From: a virus
DNA: 43,377 bases
Reading direction: 5' to 3' (one strand)
IMG/VR virus record: IMGVR_UViG_3300043777_000212
Span: 1 to 43,377 of that record
The number at the start of each line of letters is the position of its first letter. The stretch's first letter is position 1. The notes under the pieces are model-generated. The model saw only the letters and a program-made list of their open reading frames with translations, was not told where the DNA came from and did not search any database. Shown in pieces: positions 36,898 through 43,377 of this stretch. A program made the position numbers and the translations under genes.

Positions 36898-37808
36898 CAC
36901 GGGTTCCGCACGTCGGTCTGGATCATCAACCCGTGCGGAAATTTGGCCCGCCGGTCGGCCAGCCGGATGCGTTCGATCGCCGCCTCGCGGGCGCCGAGCC
37001 ACACCTGCAATCGCGGGTCGTCGCCGATATAGGGTGCGGCAAAGGAGAGCGTGCCCCAGAGGTAGGCGCTAGGATACTTCGTCAGGAGCCAATTGGTCGG
37101 TGCCGCTGTGCCGAGCGGGGGAATACCCGAGAGATAGTCGATGTTGATGACCCCCGGTGCCTGTGCCTGTGCCTGCGTAGGATCCACGGCATTGACCACC
37201 GAGATCGCGAATATCTGGTCGGTGTTGGGCGAGCTCGCATGATGAATGACCGCGGTCCCGGTGCCGGGCTCGACCCACATCGAGGAGAGCGCGTCGGCGG
37301 CGTTGGCGGTTTGTGGGGTCAGCCCGACAAAACTGGTGGGGATGATGCGACCGTCTTGGTAGAGGGTTGCCGACGCAGCGGGAGTGAGCGTCACCAGCGG
37401 TCCCGACTCGCCATCCGGGGTCTCCACCACTGGTTGCGGTGTGCCGACGATGCGCAGATTGAGCCCCTCGATCGTAAAGGCGGCCGGGTAGTTGGGGAGA
37501 TAATAGAGACGCAGGTTAAAATCCAAGCTGCGCGGCGTCTGGTACTGGAAGTGCCGCCGGCCGGCGGCCGTATTGATCCAGAGCGAGCGCAGCTCGCCGT
37601 AATCGAGCGGCAGCGGGATGGTATCGAGACCGGCGATCGGCCACAACTGCGCGGTCTGCTCGGTAAAACGGGTTTGCAGCCGGTCGCGCGCCTCTTCCTC
37701 GAACATCGCGATCATGTCCGGAATGGCCGGCGCCACGAGCGGATCACCGGGGCGCGCGAGCCAGTCGAGCACCGTCGATTGCAGATTCGCGTAGCTGTCA
37801 AACGGCAT
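36897..37808 (-). CDS. SU10-like head-tail adaptor with inserted domain
   Basis: A 303-residue ring protein that joins portal and tail. The N-terminus MPFDSYANLQSTVLDWLARP and PDMIAMFEEEARDRLQTR fit the SU10-type adaptor helices, and the C-terminus INIDYLSGIPPLG, NWLLTKYPSAYLWGTLSFAA and YIGDDPRLQVW completes it. Residues about 131-215 interrupt the fold and align with the free-standing protein at 33380-33724. The insert probably faces outward. Confidence 0.85.
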   Translation of the reverse strand: MPFDSYANLQSTVLDWLARPGDPLVAPAIPDMIAMFEEEARDRLQTRFTEQTAQLWPIAGLDTIPLPLDYGELRSLWINTAAGRRHFQYQTPRSLDFNLRLYYLPNYPAAFTIEGLNLRIVGTPQPVVETPDGESGPLVTLTPAASATLYQDGRIIPTSFVGLTPQTANAADALSSMWVEPGTGTAVIHHASSPNTDQIFAISVVNAVDPTQAQAQAPGVINIDYLSGIPPLGTAAPTNWLLTKYPSAYLWGTLSFAAPYIGDDPRLQVWLGAREAAIERIRLADRRAKFPHGLMIQTDVRNP

Positions 37809-37817
37809 GGCGCCGCC

Positions 37818-38150
37818 TCAGATGATGAAATGGCCGATGCGCAAGTAACGGTATTCGTTGCTATTCAACAATTTGAGCACCGCTTTCTTGTGGTTCCGAT
37901 CCCAAGCTCGGATGCCGTATTTCTGCAACCACTCGAGCTGGATTTCTGGGCTGATCCTGGCCGCCAGCCGCATCGACTTGTCGCGGTTCCAGCCATCCCA
38001 CTCGTTCGCCAGGCGCTTGTTACTCTCGAGCAGGGGCTCGTGGTCGACCGTGCGCCGAACGATGCAGCGGTCCTCGCTCTCATCATACTTGTAGTGTTCG
38101 ACGGCACCCGTGAGAGGATCGCGGCTGAGGAAACGCCAGTCGTCACTCAC
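37818..38150 (-). CDS. Conserved phage protein, 110 aa
   Basis: MSDDWRFLSRDPLTGAVEHY, then RRTVDHEPLLESNKRLANEW, then QLEWLQKYGIRAWDRNHKK and YRYLRIGHFII. This layout is common in podovirus head-tail regions, usually two or three genes from the adaptor. The biochemical role is not known to me; a tail or head-completion role is inferred from position. It overlaps the previous gene end by eight bases. Confidence 0.78.
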   Translation of the reverse strand: MSDDWRFLSRDPLTGAVEHYKYDESEDRCIVRRTVDHEPLLESNKRLANEWDGWNRDKSMRLAARISPEIQLEWLQKYGIRAWDRNHKKAVLKLLNSNEYRYLRIGHFII

Positions 38151-38394
38151 GGGCGAGAGCCTGCCCCGGCCCCGGACTTGATCCGGGGGATCCGGGGTCG
38201 ATCCCGTTCACCCGCGGGGCTGATGCGGCGGCGGCCATATCGAACGCCTGCGGATGGGCTTCCTGGATCTGCCGGCGCAGCTCATCGATGATGGGTGCGA
38301 CGTGCTTGTAGGGCAATTCGCCGAGCGCCTGCATCACCACGTTCATGTAACCCGCCGAGAGGCTGACGGTCATCGGTTTGTTAGCATCGATCAT
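38143..38394 (-). CDS. Small protein with palindromic-element tail
   Basis: An 83-residue protein: MIDANKPMTVSLSAGYMNVV, then ALGELPYKHVAPIIDELRRQ, then a C-terminal GSPGSSPGPGQ encoded by palindromic DNA at 38170-38188. The folded first 60 residues are helical. The start overlaps the fibre stop by four bases. Function unknown. Confidence 0.7.
   Translation of the reverse strand: MIDANKPMTVSLSAGYMNVVMQALGELPYKHVAPIIDELRRQIQEAHPQAFDMAAAASAPRVNGIDPGSPGSSPGPGQALARE
38170..38188. repeat. Dispersed palindromic element (CCCCGGA-cttga-TCCGGGG)
   Basis: A 7-bp perfect stem with a 5-base loop, slightly different from the main family. It encodes a Pro/Gly/Ser tail of the 83-residue protein. Confidence 0.8.
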
Positions 38395-39914
38395 TCTGTC
38401 CTCGCTGTAAGAGCCGCTTCGAGCGCCTGCACACGCGCAGCCAATTCGTCATATTGCACCGCCTGCGCGACCAGCTCGCCAGCGCGTTTGACGATGACCA
38501 TCGCGGCGCCCTCGGGGGCGTCGCGCAAGGCATCATTGAGTGCATCGGCCAGCACCGGGATCGCCGCGCCGTTGCGGTAATAATTGCCACCGGCGGTCAG
38601 GTTGACGCTGCCGGTGATGATCGCCGGCTGCGGATCGCCGACCACGAGCCCACCGGCACCGTCGGCGCCGACCCACACCGTACCGTTTAGCTGCGCGTCC
38701 GCGCTGCAGAACAGCGCATCGGCCTGGCCGCTCGCCGGATAGATCACCAACCCGTTGTTGATGACCGCACCGCCGTTCAAATTTGCCTGGCCGCCGATAG
38801 AAGCACCGGCGCTCGCCGACACAGTTCCGGTGACATAGAGGTTGTTGCCGATATAGCTGTCGCCTATCGAGCTCAGGTTCTCGGCCTGCACCTCGCCGGT
38901 TTGGACGTAGAGGTTGCCGCCGACATAGCTGTCGCCGATCGAGCGCAGGTTCTCGCCCTGCACCGCGCCGCCGGCAGTTATGCCGCCGCTGGCGGATATG
39001 CTCCCGGCGGATATGTTCCCACCGATGACGACATCGCCGGCGGATCCGGTGACGATCGGACCCTCGTCGATGTTATCGATCCACAGATGCGCCTGGGTGC
39101 CGTTCCACTGGATGTTGAACAAATTAGGTTGATAGACGCCACCAATGCCGGAGTGTGACCTATAGCCGTCAGCGACGAGCTGACTGGTTATCGTTGTTAC
39201 CGCCGCGTTAATCCATAGTTGCTCAAGAGGGTAATAAACATTGTTAGGATCACTGGCGGTAAGCCCGAGGCGTCGATTACCCGCCGCCTGTTGGTGACGA
39301 GTTAAATAGCCAATGGTCTTATCGGGATGTCCTGGTGTTCCTATTCGAATATCCCCATCGACCCCGATGCCGCCGCTGGCCACGGCGAGGGCACCGCCAA
39401 CCGCCAGCGCCCCGGGGATGCTGACGCCGCCGACCCCGTCGCCGTAGACCGGGACATACGGGTTGAGCAGCAAAAACCCGCCGCCACCGGCGTAAGAGTC
39501 ATAATAGACAAGCTGCGCGCCGCCGTTCTGCTGGAGGTCCCCGGCAATGATCGGTTGAATACCGCCGACGCCCGGCATGCCACGCTTTACAATCGGCTTG
39601 GGCCCGAGCGCATTGACTTGAAAGTGATCGCCTCCCACCGATCCAGTAGTGGGGTGAAAGCAGTATATCTCGCCGTTGACATAGGCAGCTGGGTAGGCAG
39701 CGCTCGCGGTCATAAAGGTGTAGACACCACCCGACGGCGTGATGTACTGCACCGGGTTCACTTTGTTCCAGAAGCGCTTGAGCGCGCCCTTGTCGGCCCG
39801 CGCGGCGTCGTTGACGCCGCTGGGCATCATGCCCTCGGGCCAGCCGTTCGGAGGGGTTTGGTTGTTGTTGGCGTCGATCTCGGACCAGTTGACGGCGTCA
39901 CTCAGGTCGGGCAT
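38391..39914 (-). CDS. Second tail fibre-like protein
   Basis: A 507-residue protein with an MMPSGVNDAARADKGALKRF start, typical of phage fibre N-termini that attach to the tail. Then come beta-helix-like repeats (GALAVGGALAVASGG, IGGNISAGSISASGGITAGG, NLSSIGDSYIGNNLYVTG and its near-copy). The C-terminal 45 residues form an amphipathic helix (ELAARVQALEAALTA) suited to trimer closure. Confidence 0.85.
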   Translation of the reverse strand: MPDLSDAVNWSEIDANNNQTPPNGWPEGMMPSGVNDAARADKGALKRFWNKVNPVQYITPSGGVYTFMTASAAYPAAYVNGEIYCFHPTTGSVGGDHFQVNALGPKPIVKRGMPGVGGIQPIIAGDLQQNGGAQLVYYDSYAGGGGFLLLNPYVPVYGDGVGGVSIPGALAVGGALAVASGGIGVDGDIRIGTPGHPDKTIGYLTRHQQAAGNRRLGLTASDPNNVYYPLEQLWINAAVTTITSQLVADGYRSHSGIGGVYQPNLFNIQWNGTQAHLWIDNIDEGPIVTGSAGDVVIGGNISAGSISASGGITAGGAVQGENLRSIGDSYVGGNLYVQTGEVQAENLSSIGDSYIGNNLYVTGTVSASAGASIGGQANLNGGAVINNGLVIYPASGQADALFCSADAQLNGTVWVGADGAGGLVVGDPQPAIITGSVNLTAGGNYYRNGAAIPVLADALNDALRDAPEGAAMVIVKRAGELVAQAVQYDELAARVQALEAALTARTE

Positions 39915-39941
39915 GGCGCATCCAATGTTTTCACATGAAAC

Positions 39942-39968
39942 GGCGAGCGGAGTGGAGCTCCGCCCGCC
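39942..39968 (-). terminator. Hairpin after the major capsid gene
   Basis: GGCG and GCGGAG pair with CTCCGC and CGCC around one mismatch and a 5-base loop, directly after the capsid stop at 39976. On the minus strand it is followed by GTTTCATG, with only a short T-tract. It could set capsid mRNA abundance above that of downstream genes. Confidence 0.55.
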
Positions 39969-39975
39969 ACTAGGA

Positions 39976-40923
39976 TTAGGTCAGATCGGCGACGAGCCCG
40001 GAGCCGGCCTCGTTGCGCGCTGACAGCGTGTACTCGCCGACCAGCATCTTTTTCTCGTTGTCGCCAGTTTTCGCGAGGTCGACCAAGTTAATTGGCCGCA
40101 ACCACGCCAACCCCCACAAGTCGCTGTTGACGATTATGGCATCACGCAGCCGCATAAAGCGGTCGGCTTTGATCTCCACGCTACCGAAGTCATAGACATA
40201 GACATCGATAGAATTGACGAGCTTCTCTTCTTCAGCGTTTACATACCGAGTATTGTTGCCGCTAAAGCCGCTGATCGCCTTCTTCTGCGTGGAGTTCACC
40301 AGGACAAAATCCGGCTCGTCGCCGCTGTTGGTCCACACCGAGGCCAGCGCTTGCTGGAGCATCGCCTCGGTGAAGGCGGCTTGCGTGCCGTCGGTGCGCG
40401 CGTTGGTGCCGTCGCCGATCGGGTTAGCACCGCCCGCACCCATCACGACATTGGTGTGGACCCAGGCCAGGACCGAGGCGGCTCTGGCTGGTGTGGCACC
40501 CACCGTGCCGACCGCGCGAGCCTGGTTTTGCAACAGGATTGTCTCGATGTCGCGCTTGAGCGACTTGCCCTTTTTGGCGACTTGATACCCGACTTCGCTC
40601 TTTCTGCCGGCCTTGTCGACAGCTTCTTCGGTCATCGAGATGACGACCGTCTTGCGCGAGATCTGCGTGTAATTGCCAAGGCGAACAGTCGGCACCACGG
40701 CGTCGTAAGCCGAGATGTCGTCGCCCTGGATTTGGGCGTTGGCGCCGTTGGGCGTTTCCAACGCATCTGTTTGCCACTCGTGGTAGACAGCCGTTGACTT
40801 TTCTCTGGCGATTGCTGTCATGAAGGGTGTTTCTGTAGGGGATATATTATAGATGATATCGCTCAAGTCTTCCCTTAAGCCGATAGCACTGTAGGTTGTG
40901 AACGTATTACCAAGGAAAGCCAT
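39976..40923 (-). CDS. Major capsid protein (DUF5309/SU10-like)
   Basis: A 315-residue HK97-fold-type capsid protein matching the DUF5309 group. It has LREDLSDIIYNISPTETPFM near the N-terminus, NYTQISRKTVVISMTEEAVD, DEPDFVLVNSTQKKAISGFS, and the end LVGEYTLSARNEAGSGLVAD. Length is normal. It follows the scaffold gene, separated by a hairpin-forming spacer, and is followed by a terminator-like hairpin, both consistent with high expression. Confidence 0.9.
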   Translation of the reverse strand: MAFLGNTFTTYSAIGLREDLSDIIYNISPTETPFMTAIAREKSTAVYHEWQTDALETPNGANAQIQGDDISAYDAVVPTVRLGNYTQISRKTVVISMTEEAVDKAGRKSEVGYQVAKKGKSLKRDIETILLQNQARAVGTVGATPARAASVLAWVHTNVVMGAGGANPIGDGTNARTDGTQAAFTEAMLQQALASVWTNSGDEPDFVLVNSTQKKAISGFSGNNTRYVNAEEEKLVNSIDVYVYDFGSVEIKADRFMRLRDAIIVNSDLWGLAWLRPINLVDLAKTGDNEKKMLVGEYTLSARNEAGSGLVADLT

Positions 40924-40932
40924 GTGACTTCT

Positions 40933-40951
40933 CCGGGGATGAGTCCCCCGG
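40933..40951 (-). other. Hairpin between scaffold and capsid genes
   Basis: CCGGGG and CCCCGG form a 6-bp stem around a 7-base loop in the 42-base spacer before the capsid ATG. It may slow transcription or stabilise the capsid mRNA 5' end after processing. Confidence 0.45.
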
Positions 40952-40965
40952 CGCGATCGGGTGGA

Positions 40966-42081
40966 TTAGAGGATTTCGGCGATGAGCGAACCGGCGTCGC
41001 GCACGCTGTTCGTGCGGGCGAACCGATTGACCTGGCGGGCGAGGCTGGTTTGCGGCCCGCGGTCGTTATCCTGGCTGGTGCCGGGAGGCCGGACCTGGGC
41101 TGCAACATTGTTCCGCTTGGCGTCGGCCGAGGCGGTGTTGGCGAGCTGCCGATCCCAGAGCATCGCCTTGGTCGCCAGCACGACGAGCCGGTGATCGTAG
41201 GCGGTGTTGATCTCTTGGGGCGTGAACCCGCCAGCATCGCGCAAATAGGTGCCCAGATCCTTGCGGAGCTGGTTGCCTTTTACCGGGTCGCTAAAGTCGG
41301 GCATCTTGGAGCCCAACGCCTGGTGCTCTTTCGCGACCACCTCTGCCAGCTGCTGCTGCTGATACTGCGACAGCTGCTGTTGACCTTGCTGGAACTCTTG
41401 CTCGATGACGCCGAGACGGGATTTGAGGGCCTCGCGCATCGCGTGCAGCCGAGTGTACTCGGCAGGGCTCTGCGCCTGGACCGCAACCCAGTCGACGTTG
41501 TTGAGCGCCGCCGCCTCGGGGGCGGCCAGCACCATCATCTTTTGCAAACCCGCCAGGTATTCGGCTCGCTGGGCCGCAGCCGCCTGCCGCTCGCCGTCAT
41601 AGGCACGGCGGGCTTCGGCGGCCTCCTGGCTGCGTTGTGTAAGCACGGCCTCACGCTGGCTCTCCCGTCGGGCAACAGTCTGCTGCAGGGCGGGTGGGAG
41701 CTGGCTGAACGCCTGCTTTTCGTCGGTGCTCCACGACGTCGGCGGTTCGATGGCAGCTGCCGCTTGCGCGGGCTGTTCGCCTGGGCCTTTGTCGTCCCCC
41801 GCCTTCGCGGGGGCTTCATCACCGGTGGGCCGGCTTTCCTCGGCTCCGGTATCGGGCGGCTCCTCACGGGAGGGCTCGCCGGATGGCTTGTCGGCAACGG
41901 GTGCCGGCGGTGTGTCGCCGTCCGCGAACAACAGGCCGGCGATAGCCTCGCCGGCCGAGCGCGTGTCGGTGACCGTATAGGTTTTCTCGGCGCTGTGATC
42001 GGCACCATTCGAGACAGGCGCGGGCGCAGGAGATGGACTCGCACCGCCGGGATCGACGGCGCCGTTCGATAGCTCAGCCAT
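40966..42081 (-). CDS. Scaffolding protein
   Basis: A 371-residue protein that guides capsid assembly and then leaves. Residues 1-110 are acidic and disordered, with EAPAKAGDDKG from a palindromic element near 87-97. About 125-290 are a Q/E/A-rich coiled coil (QTVARRESQREAVLTQRSQE, VIEQEFQQGQQQLSQYQQQQ), then a basic helical C-terminus, the usual capsid-binding part. Immediately upstream of the capsid gene, the canonical order. GAGG lies before the ATG. Confidence 0.85.
   Translation of the reverse strand: MAELSNGAVDPGGASPSPAPAPVSNGADHSAEKTYTVTDTRSAGEAIAGLLFADGDTPPAPVADKPSGEPSREEPPDTGAEESRPTGDEAPAKAGDDKGPGEQPAQAAAAIEPPTSWSTDEKQAFSQLPPALQQTVARRESQREAVLTQRSQEAAEARRAYDGERQAAAAQRAEYLAGLQKMMVLAAPEAAALNNVDWVAVQAQSPAEYTRLHAMREALKSRLGVIEQEFQQGQQQLSQYQQQQLAEVVAKEHQALGSKMPDFSDPVKGNQLRKDLGTYLRDAGGFTPQEINTAYDHRLVVLATKAMLWDRQLANTASADAKRNNVAAQVRPPGTSQDNDRGPQTSLARQVNRFARTNSVRDAGSLIAEIL
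41796..41813. repeat. Dispersed palindromic element in the scaffold gene
   Basis: CCCCCGC-cttc-GCGGGGG, a perfect 7-bp stem, read on the minus strand as EAPAKAG. Its core matches 21009-21026 in bet exactly. Confidence 0.9.
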
Positions 42082-42112
42082 GAATGAAACCTCACTCGAA
42101 CAATCGAGCGGC

Positions 42113-42151
42113 TCGATTATTAATGGAGCCGGTTCGATTAATTAATGGAGC
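42113..42151. repeat. AT-rich direct repeat upstream of scaffold
   Basis: TCGATTATTAATGGAGC (42113-42129) and TCGATTAATTAATGGAGC (42134-42151) are near-identical direct repeats in an otherwise GC-rich operon. They lie 32 bases before the scaffold ATG, in the gap after the 104-residue gene. They may be paired promoter elements or protein sites boosting head gene transcription. Confidence 0.7.
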
Positions 42152-42160
42152 GGCGCTATT

Positions 42161-42475
42161 TTAAGCGGTCTCTCGCTGGGCGGTGCGGACGAGTGCCGCA
42201 CCCCGATAGGCGCGCAATTTGCCGCGCACCAGTTCGAGGGCCTGGATGATGCGGTACAACTCCTCGCGCCGCGCGGTATCCGATGGTTTGGTATCGAGCC
42301 ACATGCGGTAGGCGTCGGTGCGGATCTCGCTAAAGGCACCGGCGAGGACCGGATCCTGCAGGAGTGCGGTGGCGATCTCGCCGCGGCGGATGAGGTCGGG
42401 CTCCGGCAATGACGGTGCGGCAAGCAACGGCTCGTCCGGGATGACGACCTTGGAATTGCTCCAAGGCCAGCGCAT
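42161..42475 (-). CDS. Small protein after portal, 104 aa
   Basis: From the ATG at 42475, which shares a base with the portal stop (TGATG): MRWPWSNSKVVIPDEPLLAA, then helical ALLQDPVLAGAFSEIRTDAY, RMWLDTKPSDTARREELYRI. Similar short helical proteins follow portals in some podoviruses and may aid head completion, but no family is certain. Confidence 0.72.
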   Translation of the reverse strand: MRWPWSNSKVVIPDEPLLAAPSLPEPDLIRRGEIATALLQDPVLAGAFSEIRTDAYRMWLDTKPSDTARREELYRIIQALELVRGKLRAYRGAALVRTAQRETA

Positions 42476-43377
42476 CACATACCTCCCTGGGCCGGCTGGT
42501 TCCCCGCCTGCGCGGGAACTTTCTGCGCCGCAAGGCTCGCCTGGTGCACCGCTAACGCGTGCGCGTTCTCGGCCTTCATCTGCTCGATGCGCAGATCGTT
42601 GGCGGCGCGCAACCGCTCGATCTCCAGATCGTTCTGGGCCTTTTGCTGCGCGAGCGCGAATTGCTGCTGCAACTTGGCGGCATCGAGCCCTTGCGCGTGC
42701 TGCGCCTGCTGCGTAGCGATCGTCATATCTTGCTGCGCCTTTTGGCTCGACAGCTGCTGCTGATGCTGCGCCTTCTGTTGGTTGAGCTGAGCGTCGCTCT
42801 GCGCCTTTTGCTGCTGCAGCTGCATCTCGACCTGGGCCATTTGCTGTGCCTGGGCGGCCTGCGGGTCGGGCTTGGGCGGTTGCGGCGGGCCGGTCACCGA
42901 CGGCGGCGGCGGGACAGTCGGGTCCTGCACGGCGAAGTTCGATTTAAACCCGGCGTTTTCGCTGAGCTTGGCGACCGTGTCGTAGATGTTTTTGGCATAG
43001 ACGAGCGGTCCTTGGAGACTGCCGCCTTGCCCCATGATGATCTGCTGCTGCACGTTGAGCAACGCCATCAAATGGCTCATAATTTGATCGCGGTTGCCCG
43101 TTCCCAAGCCGACGTTGACCGTGACGGTCATGTCGTTCTTCCACTGCGCCGGATCGGTCTGCAGCGGCGCCCCCGATACGCGGATGATGCGCTCCTGCTG
43201 CGCATGTTTTTTGATCAGCCCCAAGACACCCCTGACTGCTTTCTGCACACTGAAGGCAAAGATCCGGGCGATCAGCTCGACACGCTGTGCTGCGGCCTGC
43301 TGGATCAAATTGACCCCGGTCGCGGTCTTATTCAAATCGTCGGGATCCAGACCCTGGTTGTGCCGCGATATGCCGGT
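42475..43377 (-). CDS. Portal protein, C-terminal part
   Basis: Continuation of the gene starting at 1661. It carries the conserved TGISRHNQGLDPDDLNKTAT segment (about 43377-43317), the most conserved part of this portal class, then helical wing/stem residues (VELIARIFAFSVQKAVRGVL) and a long Q/A-rich C-terminal helix (about 43000-42550), the barrel that projects into the head. The last residues include KVPAQAGNQPA from a palindromic element. Confidence 0.9.
   Translation of the reverse strand, partial: TGISRHNQGLDPDDLNKTATGVNLIQQAAAQRVELIARIFAFSVQKAVRGVLGLIKKHAQQERIIRVSGAPLQTDPAQWKNDMTVTVNVGLGTGNRDQIMSHLMALLNVQQQIIMGQGGSLQGPLVYAKNIYDTVAKLSENAGFKSNFAVQDPTVPPPPSVTGPPQPPKPDPQAAQAQQMAQVEMQLQQQKAQSDAQLNQQKAQHQQQLSSQKAQQDMTIATQQAQHAQGLDAAKLQQQFALAQQKAQNDLEIERLRAANDLRIEQMKAENAHALAVHQASLAAQKVPAQAGNQPAQGGM
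42503..42516. repeat. Dispersed palindromic element in portal (short)
   Basis: CCCGC-ctgc-GCGGG, a 5-bp stem, in frame at the portal C-terminus as VPAQAG. Confidence 0.75.
43229..43377. repeat. Terminal overlap, right copy
   Basis: Matches 1-149 except T at 43355 (G at 127). The T gives the CAG (Gln) codon of the conserved HNQGLDPD portal motif, so this copy is probably the correct or dominant version. Confidence 0.93.

Noticed and set aside
36660-38291. Plus-strand frame of 543 codons
   Set aside because: Spans the antisense of three well-supported minus genes and has no domain or ribosome site.
40924-42072. Plus-strand frame of 382 codons
   Set aside because: Antisense to the scaffold gene, leucine/arginine/glycine-rich shadow.
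1-43377. CRISPR array, tRNA or rRNA genes
   Set aside because: No regularly spaced repeats of suitable size and no cloverleaf with a recognisable anticodon arm and T-loop were seen by eye; tRNA-finding software could not be run.

Overview
The window is a complete genome of a temperate, GC-rich, podovirus-like phage. Bases 1-149 recur at 43229-43377 with one mismatch, and the portal gene reads through that junction in frame (804 codons plus stop), so the sequence is circular or circularly permuted and opened inside the portal gene. The head and tail genes look like the SU10 type: a DUF5309-like major capsid protein and an SU10-like adaptor. The host is probably an alphaproteobacterium, perhaps Rhizobiales. 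This rests on GC-rich codon use, small CCCCGC/GCGGGG palindromes, and the look of the small proteins, and it is inference only.

There are two main transcription units. One reads on the minus strand from about 15.8 kb down to 1, continues through the junction at 43.4 kb, and ends at 26.37 kb. In order it carries ParB-like and VRR-NUC nuclease proteins, a DUF1376 protein, a DUF6456-like and an RpoA-CTD-like protein, a small-terminase candidate, two tiny membrane proteins, a cytosine-5 methyltransferase, three small proteins, a tail fibre, TerL, two Ig-like proteins, portal, scaffold, capsid, a second fibre, adaptor, tail proteins and the ejection proteins, one with a transglycosylase-like domain. 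The genes mostly overlap by 1 or 4 bases, which suggests translational coupling.

The other unit reads on the plus strand from 15.99 to 26.37 kb. It holds a repressor-like gene, small membrane proteins, a lysis pair (BPSL0067-like cysteine amidase plus holin-like protein), a YqaJ exonuclease with a Bet/RecT annealase, a tyrosine integrase with an attP-like region, and a train of eight small early genes. Two minus-strand islands interrupt it: a membrane protein opposite the repressor gene, and a three-gene HTH cassette beside attP. The units meet at a bidirectional hairpin at 26373-26404.

The most unusual items are about a dozen small palindromic elements, most read in frame inside phage proteins; a TAAACCCCGG motif at nearly every junction of the early gene train; four GTGACTAACC repeats around an inverted-repeat attP core; an adaptor with an inserted domain related to a neighbouring free-standing protein; a plus-strand gene inside the minus-strand tail operon, sharing a CCATGG start with its neighbour; two dense hairpin clusters in the only large gaps; and two neighbouring proteins with the same eight-residue C-terminus.
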